Shown here: piece after piece, positions 43,396 to 53,333 of the stretch
Layout of the letters: each line of letters starts with the position of its first letter
Numbering within the stretch: position 1 is the first letter of the stretch
NCBI RefSeq assembly: GCF_900016645.1
Contig: NZ_CDGJ01000015.1
DNA: 64,000 nt
Reading direction: 5' to 3' (one strand)
Source: Acididesulfobacillus acetoxydans
GTDB lineage: Bacteria > Bacillota > Desulfitobacteriia > Desulfitobacteriales > Desulfitobacteriaceae
Program-made: the position numbers and the translations under genes
The notes under the pieces: model-generated
Seen by the model: the letters and a program-made list of their open reading frames with translations, nothing else
Told to the model about the DNA's origin: nothing
Database searches by the model: none

Positions 43396-44406
43396 GTGAA
43401 GATCCTGGCACCTGTCAGTTCATTGTCCGAGGCTCTTCCCTTAATTGAAAGCGGTGCCCGGGAATTGTACTGCGGCCTGAGTCCGGCAGCCTGGGGCAAA
43501 GAACATGGTGAGAATATTTGGCTTAACCGGCGCGGTCCGGGCAAGGCTAACCTGGCTGACTCGGAAGAGTTGGAGAAAATTGTGGCCCTAGCCCACCGCA
43601 AGGAAACCAAGGTCTTTTTGACTATGAACCAACCCGGATACGTGAAAGCGCTCTACCCTGACCTTATTTCCTTTGTCCGGGATACCCTGTCGATCGGCGT
43701 GGACGCGTTGATTATGGCAGATCCGGGCTTGATAAGGAGAGTGAAAGAAAAAGAACCCGCAGCCGTGATCCATGTCAGCAGCTTGGCGTCCGTGCTTAAT
43801 AGCTCCTCCATCGGTTTCTTTCGTTCTCTCGGGGCGCAACGAATTATCTTTCCCCGTTATCTGGATTTACAGGTCCTGCACAAGATGATTGAAGCTTCTG
43901 AGAGGGATTTGGAATTTGAAGTGTTTATTCTCAATGACGGCTGCGTTTTTGAAGAAGGGTTTTGTCATGTCAGTCACGCTTTCGGCGGAGCCTTCTGCCA
44001 CAATCCCGCCTGGTCCTATAAGCTGCGGGAAATTTCAGCGGGCGGGAACAAAGTGTCCCGGCTGCCGGCCGGCGGGGAGACTTTCCAACAAAATGTTGAC
44101 GAATACAAGAGGTGGCTTTGGCTGGGAATTAAGAACTTCGGGGGCTTTCCGGGACCGGGGGGTTATCCTCTGGGAATGTGCGGGCTTTGTGCCTTACCCG
44201 CACTCCAGGCGTTGGGGATCGCCTCCCTGAAAATTGTCGGGAGGGAGGCCTCTTTGCGGAAAAAGGCCGCCGGCGTCAAACTGGTGAGGAAGACCCTGGA
44301 CTTGTTGGAGGCCGGGTGTTCCGAGAGTGAGCTGAGAGAAAGGGCCAAGGAGCTTAAAGGAGTGCCTGGACTTTGCCGGAGCGGGTACATGTGTTATTAC
44401 CGGTGA
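43396..44406 (+). CDS. U32-family peptidase-like protein
   Basis: 336 residues. N-terminal ILAPVSSLSEALPLIESGARELYCGL is the standard U32 entry strand in shortened form. A mid-protein Cys cluster (NDGCVFEEGFCH, GGAFCHNP) and later MCGLCALPA and GLCRSGYMC give the four or more cysteines that bind [4Fe-4S] in UbiU-like members. Known relatives include collagenase-like proteases and tRNA/ubiquinone hydroxylases, so the reaction is not predicted. The start is GTG 43396. Confidence 0.85.
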   Translation: MKILAPVSSLSEALPLIESGARELYCGLSPAAWGKEHGENIWLNRRGPGKANLADSEELEKIVALAHRKETKVFLTMNQPGYVKALYPDLISFVRDTLSIGVDALIMADPGLIRRVKEKEPAAVIHVSSLASVLNSSSIGFFRSLGAQRIIFPRYLDLQVLHKMIEASERDLEFEVFILNDGCVFEEGFCHVSHAFGGAFCHNPAWSYKLREISAGGNKVSRLPAGGETFQQNVDEYKRWLWLGIKNFGGFPGPGGYPLGMCGLCALPALQALGIASLKIVGREASLRKKAAGVKLVRKTLDLLEAGCSESELRERAKELKGVPGLCRSGYMCYYR

Positions 44407-44797
44407 CGGTGGGGCGCGGCTGAGGCAGGGGAAAGACCAGCCGTCCGGCGGCGCGGGGCTGCAGCGGTGTCTGCGGCGTTCGGCATAAAAGCCGCAACGG
44501 CGTACACGGCGGACGACATAGGGACCGGGGGCAGGCAGCCTGTGTCTGTGGGGGCCGCCACAGGGGCAGTGGCGGCAGATGCTGCGGTCGGCGCGGGGAG
44601 CATAGCGGTGCCTGCCACGGTTGGTTTAGGGGCTGTAGAGGTACCGGCTGCCTTCGGGAGCGGCCGCGCCCCGGCGAGGCGCAGAGGGACCGGCGCGGGG
44701 ACAGCGGCCGCCACGGGTTATGGCGGGCAGGGACGTTAAGGTTCGCGACCGGGGCGGATGGGTGACGGCGAGAGTGTCCGGGTAGGGTGGGGTTGCT
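44407..44797. other. GC-rich low-complexity region
   Basis: About 390 bases, very GC-rich, open in several frames only because stop codons are rare. It encodes Ala/Gly/Val-rich nonsense in both directions. I do not call a gene. It precedes the DUF6385 gene. Confidence 0.5.
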
Positions 44798-45817
44798 ATG
44801 GATTTGGTAAACCAGGTGTATAATGGAGATTTTCTCCTGGCGGGGGAAAATTATACGGATTTTCCGGACGGCTGGCGAAGAACGGGTGGAGACACGTCCA
44901 CATCCTGGACTTGGACGGGGTCCCCTCAGGGTCCCCGTGCCGTCGTCATCAGTCACCCCTGCGGCACCAGGGCGGCCGGAATAGAGCAGGGTTTCGATGT
45001 TCCTGTGCAGGCCGGAGATTCCCAGCGCTGGGAGCTGCAGGTGCAGCTGCAGACGTCTCCGCCGGGGGTGCCCTGCTATGCTAAGATCTATCTGGGGGCG
45101 CGGGGGGTAAAAGTCTTTCCTCTGAGCCCGGGGGAAAAGCCTCAGGTCTTCACGAAGGTCTTCGCGACAGAGGCGGGAATCGGAGGTTTGCGTTTGGAAA
45201 TCGCTATCTTGGGCGAGGGGGACCTCATCATCCACCAAGTCGCGGCCTTCCGCCTTTATCCTCTGCGGGCCTTGAAGTTGGATGAGAAAGGCCAGATTTA
45301 CGTTCGGCATGTGGAGAGCATCGGGCAGATTCAAAAACCGGTCCCGGTGCGGATGGTCAGTCCTGTGCCGATCCCGGTGGAGGTTGAAGCCACCATTACC
45401 GGTGACATTCGGGCCTTGACCCCTTCCCGTGACGGTGTGCGCATATATGGCAGCAGCGGCGGGGCTCTCAACGGAACGCCCGACGGTTCGCTGCAAGTTC
45501 AACTGGCGGAGCACAGATTCCGGCAAAGTCTGCAGAGTCTGTCGGCTCAGGCCGGTCCCCAGGTGAGCGCCGCCCAGGACATATCGCCGTTCAGTGTTTT
45601 CAGTTTTGCCGTGACCAATGACGGCCAGTCCAGCGCCAAGGTGCAGTTGGAAGTAAGTCCTGACGGCGGGGTTTGGAGCGCGGACGGAGCGGAGCATGAA
45701 ATCGCACCCGGCACGCTGGCCATCTTGACTCCGACATATTTCGTGCGTTTTAACCGTGTAAGATTCAGCGCACCGACGACAACTCCGCTCAGGGTCTGGT
45801 TCCAGGCACAAACTTAA
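44798..45817 (+). CDS. DUF6385 surface protein with N-terminal carbohydrate-binding-like domain
   Basis: 339 residues without an obvious signal peptide. The N-terminal ~160 residues form a beta-sandwich typical of carbohydrate-binding modules (YNGDFLLAG, FPDGWRRTGGDTS, WELQVQLQ). The C-terminal ~90 residues (FSFAVTNDGQSSAKVQLEVSPD) match DUF6385, found on clostridial spore or cell surface proteins and shared with the 53334-54338 product. It probably sits on the spore surface and borders the glycosyltransferase operon. Confidence 0.7.
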   Translation: MDLVNQVYNGDFLLAGENYTDFPDGWRRTGGDTSTSWTWTGSPQGPRAVVISHPCGTRAAGIEQGFDVPVQAGDSQRWELQVQLQTSPPGVPCYAKIYLGARGVKVFPLSPGEKPQVFTKVFATEAGIGGLRLEIAILGEGDLIIHQVAAFRLYPLRALKLDEKGQIYVRHVESIGQIQKPVPVRMVSPVPIPVEVEATITGDIRALTPSRDGVRIYGSSGGALNGTPDGSLQVQLAEHRFRQSLQSLSAQAGPQVSAAQDISPFSVFSFAVTNDGQSSAKVQLEVSPDGGVWSADGAEHEIAPGTLAILTPTYFVRFNRVRFSAPTTTPLRVWFQAQT

Positions 45818-45838
45818 GCTAAACCAGGCATCTCAAAT

Positions 45839-45888
45839 CCCTGTCGCTCGGGTCTCTCCCCGGCTGCGGGCGACTTCAGGCGACAGGG
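45839..45888 (+). terminator. Hairpin after the DUF6385 gene
   Basis: Perfect 9-bp arms CCCTGTCGC (45839-45847) and GCGACAGGG (45880-45888). There is no T tract, so termination is uncertain; it lies between convergent genes. Confidence 0.4.
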
Positions 45889-46004
45889 TGAACGGACGGG
45901 AGGTTCCGGGTTTCATGATCATTTGGCGGATGCGGTTGGAAACAAAGAGCAGGCTCACTTGCAGCCAGCCGGCTTTCCTCCCATGGCTTTATCCGCGGAG
46001 GATG

Positions 46005-47798
46005 TCAGCCATGCCAGGGCAGCAGATGCGGCTTGGGATCGAGGATGGATTCATATTGTCCGGCCACTCCGTGGGCTGCCAGCGGATCAAGTTTTTTGTA
46101 GCGCTCGTATTTGCGCAAACGGTCGGATGGCCTTTGCCAGCCCAGATGCTTCACCCTGAGGTCGCTTCGTTTTCCCGGGAACTCTAGGACGGTTAGGGGA
46201 AACCGCCCGCAATGCTGAGGAGTCTCGCGCCATTGATAGGATAATCCGGCTTGATATCGAACCAGGAACGGCCGGTAAGTGTGGTGGGCGTTCCAGTAAG
46301 TGTCCTCACGGTAAAAGCCTTCGGCCCACATGTCGTAGAGCCGGAAGGCAAAGAAAAAGGCCTCCGGATCGGTGAGAAGTCCGCGCAGGGATGCCGCTGC
46401 CTTCTCCTCGAAGATCTCATCTGCGTCCAGAATGAGGATCCATTCGGGTGAAGTTTCACAGGCCAGGTTCCACAGCTGCTTGCGCAAGTTGATCTCATTT
46501 TGGAACCCGGGCTCCGGATTGGACACTAGGGTTAGGGGCAGGTCAGCCAGTTCCCGACGGCAAATTTCCGCGCTGCAGTCCTCGCTGGCGTCATCCAGGA
46601 TGACGGCCGAGTTAATGTATTGGCTCGCCTGTCTGAGGACTTGGCTCAGATAACGGTCGGCCTCGTTGCGAACGAGCATGGCAAGTGTGAGCCGAGGCCG
46701 CTCCGGCGCTGCTGATCCGGGCGCCTTGGACGGGAGTTCCCCGCAGGGCTTCTTCTCTGCGGGTTGCCCTTTTGTGTCTTTCTCTTTTCCGATTTCTTCG
46801 GCGGGTTCACTTTCCCCGTGCTTTATCAGCCGTTCTTTGTATTGGAGAAGGTCCGGCCCATCGCTCTCCCGATAAAAATGAAAGGGCGGGAAATGGGTGT
46901 CAGCGTAAAGTTCCAGGCCTAAGGCGGCCGCCCGAACACAAAAATGCCTGTCCTCTCCCAGAAAGGAGAGATTATAAATCTGCCGGAACGAAACTCCGCG
47001 TGACAAAGCTTCCCGGCTGATTAGGGTGCAGGCTCCCAGCCCGCCTACTTTATAGGTGCCGGGACGAGATAGCAGAGAAATAAAACGGCCCGTGCGCCGG
47101 GTGATTTCCTCTTGGCTGAGAACGCCTTCACCGGGGGTGCTTTTGTAAAGAGTGTATTCGTCGCTGACCCAGACCTGGGGCAGGGGTGGCATGTCCGGCT
47201 GCCACCGTGTCCAAAAGACCTCGGAGACGATGTTCTTACCCAGGGAGACGAGATGGCGGAGAGTCTGCGGGTGAAGGTAGAGGTCTGAGTCGACCAGGAA
47301 AAGGTGGTCATAGGCCTCTCTGACGGCGAGATCAATCAGGAAGTCCTTGTAATGCGCAACTTTGCGGATTAGATCCCGGCGCCAGTGGTGGGTTTCTTCG
47401 TCACAAAGATAACGGTCGTCTTCCGGGGGAGAGGGACGGTCGCCGGTACGGTCCCGCTCTGTCGCGTGAGGAGCGGAGTCAGGCTCCGCCGCGGGAGGGG
47501 TTGAGTCTCGTTTTGGCGCGGGGAGGGTGGAACCCCGCTCTGCCGCGGGGAAGGGGGGATCTTCCTTGGCCTTAGAGAAGCTTAGGTCCATGCAATCCTT
47601 GCCGGGCCGGAAGAGGCGGGTTGCTTTGTTCCGACCGGCAAAGCGGGTGAGCAAATCATGACTGTTGCCATCATCGATGAAAGCGAATTCGAGTTGGCAA
47701 TCCTGGGTGTCCAGGTTCTCCACGGACTCCAGAAACTCGGCGAGGATCCGTTCCTTCTGTTTCACCGGGCTGGCCAAAAGGATTTTGGCGGTCATCAT
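46005..47798 (-). CDS. Two-domain glycosyltransferase fusion
   Basis: 597 residues. An N-terminal transferase of Anp1/GT62-like type (FLVDSDLYLHPQTLRHL, with GEDRHFCVRA) is interrupted at residues 85-125 by a Pro/Ala/Glu/Asp/Arg-rich linker. A low-complexity bridge follows (about 345-375), then a GT2 domain (LTLAMLVRNEADRYL, LILDADEIF). Each has its own DxD motif. It probably adds sugars to a surface polymer or repeat protein. ATG 47798 has AAAGGGG upstream. It is the last gene of the minus-strand operon. Confidence 0.85.
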   Translation of the reverse strand: MMTAKILLASPVKQKERILAEFLESVENLDTQDCQLEFAFIDDGNSHDLLTRFAGRNKATRLFRPGKDCMDLSFSKAKEDPPFPAAERGSTLPAPKRDSTPPAAEPDSAPHATERDRTGDRPSPPEDDRYLCDEETHHWRRDLIRKVAHYKDFLIDLAVREAYDHLFLVDSDLYLHPQTLRHLVSLGKNIVSEVFWTRWQPDMPPLPQVWVSDEYTLYKSTPGEGVLSQEEITRRTGRFISLLSRPGTYKVGGLGACTLISREALSRGVSFRQIYNLSFLGEDRHFCVRAAALGLELYADTHFPPFHFYRESDGPDLLQYKERLIKHGESEPAEEIGKEKDTKGQPAEKKPCGELPSKAPGSAAPERPRLTLAMLVRNEADRYLSQVLRQASQYINSAVILDDASEDCSAEICRRELADLPLTLVSNPEPGFQNEINLRKQLWNLACETSPEWILILDADEIFEEKAAASLRGLLTDPEAFFFAFRLYDMWAEGFYREDTYWNAHHTYRPFLVRYQAGLSYQWRETPQHCGRFPLTVLEFPGKRSDLRVKHLGWQRPSDRLRKYERYKKLDPLAAHGVAGQYESILDPKPHLLPWHG

Positions 47799-47915
47799 AA
47801 GGTCCCCTTTCTTTCAAGGACGGGCTTGCGCGAGCGGGAAGGGGCGGATGGGCTGGCGCCTGGGGCAAGAACAGAGCGAGCCCCCTTCACCGGGAGGGGG
47901 CGGACGGGCTTGCGG

Positions 47916-48950
47916 TTACGAAGCCGGCGGCTCTCCCGGGGGGCGGTCCCCGCCCGGATGGAGAAGGCTAAGGTTCCTGAGCAAGAGGAGCTCCGGATGT
48001 TCGGGAAACATGAGCAGGGCCCGGGCGATGAAGCTCTCCAGTTTCTCCCGGCAGCCGAGGTAAAAATAGCCAAAGGCGGTGTAAAGGACCGCATCTTCAA
48101 GATACCCTTCACCCCCGGGCATCCGGACCAGGGCGTTTTCCAAATGAGCCAGCCCTTCGCGGACTTGATTGTTTTGATAGCGTTCGAGGCCAAGGCAATA
48201 AAGGAGAAACGGATCATCGGGCTTAGAGCGGAGCTCGCGTTCCAGAATTTCGATATTGCGATCCGATTTGCGTCTGGCTTTAATCCTTTCGGGGGTATAA
48301 CCCTCATGCAGGAGCACAAAGGGAGCGCAGGCCAAACGTTCCTTTCCTCCATATTCCAGAATGGAGGGTGTGATTTGCTCGTGGATAGCCCCGCGAAAAC
48401 GATAGCAGGGTTTGTTGCGAAAGAGGCGTACCACTCTGTCGCGAGAGACCAATCCGGGGGCCAGTCTGTTTTGGATCTCGAGGTAATATCCATCCACTTG
48501 CCCGTCTTCCAGGAGGTCCCGCAAGGTTTTCGGTTCCACCGCCTGCAGTCTTTCATCGGCGTCAAGGACCAGAACCCAGTCGGAACGGACCTGAGCCAGG
48601 GCGTAGTTTCTGGCTGAACTGAAATCCCCGTTCCAGGGAAAGCGAAAGACCCGGGCGCCGGCAGCGGCGGCGATTTCAACGGTTTCATCCCGGGAGCCGG
48701 TGTCCACGACGACAATCTCTGCGACAAGCTCGCGGACACCGGCTAGGCAAACCGGTAAAGACTGTTCTTCATCCCGGGTGATCAGGCAAAGGCAAAGGCT
48801 AGGGTTAGGCTTAGAGTTAGGCTTAGAGTTAGGGTTCAGGTCTGGGTTCAGGTTAGGGCTAAGGCTAAGGTTAGGGCTAAGGCTAGGGCTGAGGTTAGGG
48901 CTGGGGTTAAGGCTACTGTTCGTGCCGCTCGGCGTGGGTTGGTTCGTCAT
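47916..48950 (-). CDS. GT2 glycosyltransferase with repeat-encoded N-terminal tail
   Basis: 344 residues. The first ~48 are a Pro/Asn/Ser/Leu tail (PNLS, PNLN units). The GT2 core follows with LCLITRDEEQSLPVCL, VVVDTGSRDET, VLDADERL and a LFRNKPCYRFRGAIHEQI acceptor segment. A helical TPR-like end follows. The start overlaps the upstream gene stop by 4 bases (ATGA), so the operon is tightly coupled. Confidence 0.88.
   Translation of the reverse strand: MTNQPTPSGTNSSLNPSPNLSPSLSPNLSLSPNLNPDLNPNSKPNSKPNPSLCLCLITRDEEQSLPVCLAGVRELVAEIVVVDTGSRDETVEIAAAAGARVFRFPWNGDFSSARNYALAQVRSDWVLVLDADERLQAVEPKTLRDLLEDGQVDGYYLEIQNRLAPGLVSRDRVVRLFRNKPCYRFRGAIHEQITPSILEYGGKERLACAPFVLLHEGYTPERIKARRKSDRNIEILERELRSKPDDPFLLYCLGLERYQNNQVREGLAHLENALVRMPGGEGYLEDAVLYTAFGYFYLGCREKLESFIARALLMFPEHPELLLLRNLSLLHPGGDRPPGEPPAS
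48787..48918 (-). repeat. 6-bp GGTTAG-like repeat tract within a glycosyltransferase gene
   Basis: The plus strand reads as imperfect GGTTAG/GGCTAA hexamers, telomere-like in look. Read on the coding strand it gives alternating Pro-Asn/Ser-Leu-Ser/Asn. It encodes only the N-terminal tail of the 47916-48950 product. Confidence 0.8.
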
Positions 48951-50788
48951 CTGCTTTCCACCTTTCCGAACCTAGTCTCGCAACCGTTCTTGATGGTCTC
49001 TGCCTTGTGCCGGTAAAACTGCCGAAGTTTTGGATATCCCCCGGGGGTGAGATTTCCAGCCAGGTGCTCCAGGGAGCGAACGTAGCGGGAAATGAGCGTG
49101 GTTTCCGCAGGGACGGGCAAAAAGCAACCGGCCTCGTTAAGAAGGTTAAGGCAGAGCGGCCACAGGTCAACCCCGCGGATTTTCGCTCCGGGCAGGTTGA
49201 AAAGAGTGTCCTGCCCGGCAAATCCCTTTTCCATAAGCTGCAGTATCAGGTGAAGAAGGTAGGCCTGGGGGCGGGTCGCGGGGTCTCGCCACAAAGCTGA
49301 GGTCTGGGCTTTGGCCGGGGGGAACTGCCCCAAGAGAAGGTGGGCGATGGTCCGGTAAATTCGAATTTGAGCCGCGTATGGATTGTTTGTGTCAAGAGCC
49401 TCCAAGCTCTCGAGTCCGGAACGGACATTGCCGGAGAAAAGGGTGTATCTGGCTTGGCAAAAAAGGACTTCCGGGCCGGGTGCGACCGAAGTTGCCTCCG
49501 GAGAACTCTCCGGCTGAGATGGGTGGGGAAATCCTTCTACCAAACAGAGGAGGGCCAGATCGGGATGCCCGGACACAAAGAAACAATCCGCGGCGGCCAG
49601 GGGCAGCGCGGGGTTGATTCGGCCGGACTCGGGGTGGGCAATCAGCAAAAGCTTGCGTTCCAGCAGCTGGCTCAGGGCCGAGGCGGCCCCGTCCGCTTTG
49701 ATGAGGAGCTGCACCAGGGCATAAATCGGGTAGTGATAGCGGGGGTTGTCGCGCAAGGCCTGTTCATAAGACCGGAGAGCGTCACTTTCCTGTCCCACGA
49801 GAGTTTGACAGTGCCCCAGGTGATAACGGGCCAGAAAACTCCCGGCTCCTTTGAGGTGGCTGAAGAGGGCAGGGGGTTCACCGCACTCGAGGGCGGCTGT
49901 GAACCAGGCAGCGGCGGGAACGTAATACTGCTTTTCTTCCAGCAGTATGCCGCCGAGATAAAAAACATCGGTGAATTCGGGATAGCGCCGCGCGGCCTCC
50001 TGGCAAAGGCAGATCCCTTCGTCAAGACGGCCCAGGGCCTGCAAGGCGAGGATAAGATAGCGGAAAGCCGGGGCGCGGAAGAGCAGATGGTCATCAGACA
50101 AATGTTCATAAGCCCCCTGCAAGAAGGGGAGGGCCCGCTGCGGCTGGGCCAGCATCAGCCACTCGACCCCCAAATAGTAGTGGAGGAAATAGTTGTCCGG
50201 TTCCTGCCTGAGGCTGTTTTGCAGGATCAAAAGGTTACGGCCGCGTTTGCGGTTTCGATCCCGGCCGGAGAGAAGTTTGTGGGAAATCACGGGCGCCGTG
50301 CTGATCCCGGTGACTCCGGGAGCGGATACGGTTATTTGTTCGTGAATTTTGCCGATGTAGCGGTAGCGGGCATGGTGACGGAAAAATCTCAGGACATGGA
50401 AGCGGTTGATTTCGTAAGCGGATGTGGAGTTTTCCAGGGGGAGAAGGTAGGCTTCCACTCGCTCGTCCCGGGCCGCCAAATTGTGCAGGGCTTCACCGGG
50501 ATCGCCTCCCGGAAAAACGAGTTCTTCATCGGCATCCAAGGACAAAATCCAGTCCCCGTCCGCCCGGTCGAGGGCAAAATTACGGGCGGCGCTAAAATCT
50601 TCGTTCCAAGGATAGAAATAGATCCGGTCCGTGTAGGAGCGGGCGATTGTCAAAGTCGCGTCGGCGGACCCGGTGTCGACGATGACGATTTCGTCCACGC
50701 AGTCCTTGGCGCTTTCCAGACAGGCGGCGAGATGGGATTCTTCGTTTTTCACAATCATGATGAGGCTGATTTTATGATTTTGGGTCAT
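48947..50788 (-). CDS. GT2 glycosyltransferase with TPR domain
   Basis: 613 residues. The N-terminal GT2 domain (about 1-230) has ISLIMIVKNEESHL, VIVDTGSADATL, LSLDADEEL and FFRHHARYRYIGKIHEQI. The rest is TPR-like helices (HYYLGVEWLMLAQPQRALPF and others). This architecture is common in clostridial surface-glycan clusters. ATG overlaps the upstream gene by 4 bases. The C-terminal domain may bind the protein acceptor. Confidence 0.88.
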   Translation of the reverse strand: MTQNHKISLIMIVKNEESHLAACLESAKDCVDEIVIVDTGSADATLTIARSYTDRIYFYPWNEDFSAARNFALDRADGDWILSLDADEELVFPGGDPGEALHNLAARDERVEAYLLPLENSTSAYEINRFHVLRFFRHHARYRYIGKIHEQITVSAPGVTGISTAPVISHKLLSGRDRNRKRGRNLLILQNSLRQEPDNYFLHYYLGVEWLMLAQPQRALPFLQGAYEHLSDDHLLFRAPAFRYLILALQALGRLDEGICLCQEAARRYPEFTDVFYLGGILLEEKQYYVPAAAWFTAALECGEPPALFSHLKGAGSFLARYHLGHCQTLVGQESDALRSYEQALRDNPRYHYPIYALVQLLIKADGAASALSQLLERKLLLIAHPESGRINPALPLAAADCFFVSGHPDLALLCLVEGFPHPSQPESSPEATSVAPGPEVLFCQARYTLFSGNVRSGLESLEALDTNNPYAAQIRIYRTIAHLLLGQFPPAKAQTSALWRDPATRPQAYLLHLILQLMEKGFAGQDTLFNLPGAKIRGVDLWPLCLNLLNEAGCFLPVPAETTLISRYVRSLEHLAGNLTPGGYPKLRQFYRHKAETIKNGCETRFGKVESR

Positions 50789-52782
50789 GAAGGGGCGACG
50801 CTCCTTTGCTCAGACAGTTTGCCCAGCTCTTGCTGATGACTTACATACAGACTTTCCAAGCGCAGCCAGTATTTGGGCTGGGAAGGGTCCCGGGCCAGGG
50901 CCTGACGGTAAGATCCTTCGGCCTCGGCAAAACGGTCCGTTTCCCGGTAAATTTCTCCTAGCAGAAAATAGGCTTCCGCGCTTGCACCGTCAGGTTTTCC
51001 GGCCAGGTAATGCTGGAGGAGATATTCCGCCTTAATCCGAAATCCGTACGCCAAAAACATGCGGGCCAAGTTCAGCCCCTGCCGGGCCAGTGTCCCGGGT
51101 TCGATCCGGGCCAGGATAGAGGCGGCAAGGCGGGGGCGGTTCAGGGCGAGCAAACGGCAGACGATCTGAGAGAGAAGTTCGATGCCGTCGGGGTCCGGAA
51201 CGATTCCCCCCTTTCTGCTCGGGTCGGGCGGAAATTTCCCTTCTCCTTCCGGCAGGGAAAGCAGGCTGAGAACTTTGGCCGAGTCCTCAGTCAGCCCGGC
51301 CAGGCGGAGTTCGGCCAGGGCGGAACGAACTTTCCGGACTTTGCCCACGAGCCGGTAGGTGAAGAGCATATTGACCTTGGCCAAAGGATAAAGGGAGTTT
51401 TCCGGGGGGAAAACCGTAAGGATTTTGAGTGCTTCTAAGAAACGTTCATCCTGAATCAGGCAGATGGCCCGCCGGAGCCAGTACTCGGTGCCCTCGGGTG
51501 CCGTGTGTGCGCTCGTGCCTTCGTTGAGGGCATCCGCTTCTTCCCAGTAGAGCAAGGCCAAATGATACGCATTCTGCCGGAAGCATACATCCGCCATTTT
51601 CTGTCTGGCCTGTGCGTTTTCCAGGAGGAAGATTTTGTTCAGACAGGCTCTGGCATAGTCCGGCTCCTGTTGCGGCCGGAGTATGCGCAGAATTGCTTCC
51701 AAAGCCGCGGTGAAGGCGGAATTGTCCTGCAGAGCGGCCAGATAGTATTTTAAGGCCAACTCCTCGTCCAGGTAGGTTTCGGCAAGGAGCGCCAGGTGAT
51801 AGAAACAGCGAAAGCCGCGAACTCCGGGGAATGAAGCGTATTGGGCAGGCTGCTCGGGCATAGAGGAGGCCTTTTCCAGAAACTCCTGAGCTCTGCCGTA
51901 AGATTTCAAATCCAGGCAGATGAGTCCCGCGTAGTAGTAGAGGTCGGCGTAATCCGGGAAAAAGCGCAGGGCTAAAACGGCCGCCTCGAGAGCCTGTTCG
52001 GGCTGCCCCGCGTTTTGCCGGGACATGACAACATAGCGCAGGAGTTTGGGCAGATAGATGCTGTTCGGATCGATACCCGCGGCCGCCTGCGTCAATTCCT
52101 GCGCGGCTTCGGCGTATCTTTCCGCCCGGAACAGCTCAACCCCGTAGTGATATCTGAGCAAACGGTCGTCTCCCGCCCGGCGGAGCTCCCGTTCGATTAA
52201 AACCAGGTTGCGTTTCTTTTTGTCCTTTTCCTTAACGCGCTCATCCAAGTAGCCGTAGTGCGCGATTTCAATCCCTTCCGCTACTTTAAATTTGGCCCGG
52301 GGATTGCGCTCCAGGATGACATCGGCAATCTGCTCATGGATGGCTCCCCGAAAACGATAGTCCGGGCGGCGGCGGAAAAGGCGGAAGACCAAATCGGGGC
52401 AGGTCTCAGACTGGCCTTCGCTGCCCAGGTGATTCACAATTTTGACAAAGCAGCCTTCGTACCCTTCCGGCTCCGCCCCGGCGGTAAGCCTCTGCAAAAC
52501 CTGGTTTCCGGCGGGGGACAATTCCTCATCCGCATCGAGAAAAAGTATCCAATCCCCGGTCGCCTCTTCGAGGGAGGCATTGCGGGCGGCACTGAAATCG
52601 TCGTTCCAAGCAAAACTTTTGACCCGCGCGCCGAAGGCCTCGGCGATTTCTCGGGTGGCGTCCGTCGAGCCTGTGTCCACGACAATCACCTCATGCACGC
52701 TGCCTTGCACGCTGCGCAGACAACGGCCGAGGTATTTGGCTTCATCTTTGACGACCATGCACAGGCTGATCCGTTTCTCCAT
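50785..52782 (-). CDS. GT2 glycosyltransferase with TPR domain
   Basis: 665 residues from ATG 52782 (AAGGAG about 12 bases upstream). The GT2 domain has ISLCMVVKDEAKYL, VIVVDTGSTDAT, LFLDADEEL and LFRRRPDYRFRGAIHEQI, followed by an extended TPR array. It is clearly paralogous to the next two genes of the operon. It is the first gene of the minus-strand glycosyltransferase operon. Confidence 0.88.
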   Translation of the reverse strand: MEKRISLCMVVKDEAKYLGRCLRSVQGSVHEVIVVDTGSTDATREIAEAFGARVKSFAWNDDFSAARNASLEEATGDWILFLDADEELSPAGNQVLQRLTAGAEPEGYEGCFVKIVNHLGSEGQSETCPDLVFRLFRRRPDYRFRGAIHEQIADVILERNPRAKFKVAEGIEIAHYGYLDERVKEKDKKKRNLVLIERELRRAGDDRLLRYHYGVELFRAERYAEAAQELTQAAAGIDPNSIYLPKLLRYVVMSRQNAGQPEQALEAAVLALRFFPDYADLYYYAGLICLDLKSYGRAQEFLEKASSMPEQPAQYASFPGVRGFRCFYHLALLAETYLDEELALKYYLAALQDNSAFTAALEAILRILRPQQEPDYARACLNKIFLLENAQARQKMADVCFRQNAYHLALLYWEEADALNEGTSAHTAPEGTEYWLRRAICLIQDERFLEALKILTVFPPENSLYPLAKVNMLFTYRLVGKVRKVRSALAELRLAGLTEDSAKVLSLLSLPEGEGKFPPDPSRKGGIVPDPDGIELLSQIVCRLLALNRPRLAASILARIEPGTLARQGLNLARMFLAYGFRIKAEYLLQHYLAGKPDGASAEAYFLLGEIYRETDRFAEAEGSYRQALARDPSQPKYWLRLESLYVSHQQELGKLSEQRSVAPS

Positions 52783-53333
52783 AGACGGGCTCACTCCTTG
52801 TCTTCGAGCTTTCCGGGCAGAGCGGGGTTTGGTATCAGCGGGTGTCCCGGGCAGAACCGCCGCTGACCTCAGTGGACATAAGCCGGCGGAGTTTAGGATC
52901 ATAGGAGGCCCGCGGGGGAGGCACCGGCGGAAATATCCGCAAATATCACCTGAATAGCATATGATGCGACGGGTTTCTCTGATACACGCCGTAGTCCATG
53001 ACATCCGGGCGGCCGCTCGATGTACGTACGGGGTCCGGCATGCTTAGGGGTATCATTTCCCGTTACGCTGTCACATGGCCTGCGGTATCTGAATATGCTC
53101 TCCGAAAACGTACTGAGACGTTCACTCGCGAAGTTTCGGGCCGCCTGAATCTGGGGGATGCGGGATGCGGATACGCTCTCCGGCGCAGGCTGATTTGATC
53201 TCGCTGTCTGTTGCGGTGTCACGGCGGACGGGTTGGCAATCCCGTGAATTCCGGCATAGGATATTACGAGCCGTGACTGAGGGCTTAGTCCGGACTCACT
53301 GGCAAAAAGCAGGAAAAGGAAGGAAAAAAGAGA
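52783..53333. other. Divergent spacer with sigma-K-like elements
   Basis: About 550 bases between the minus-strand operon and the repeat protein. CATATGCTA on the minus strand (52962-52954) and CATAGGATA on the plus strand (53255-53263) fit the mother-cell sigma-K -10 pattern CATAnnnTA. Matching -35 AC elements are not convincing. No gene is supported. Confidence 0.35.

Noticed and set aside
44397..44739. Ala/Gly-rich frames on both strands of a GC-rich spacer
   Set aside because: Open only because of base composition; no RBS, no conserved pattern.
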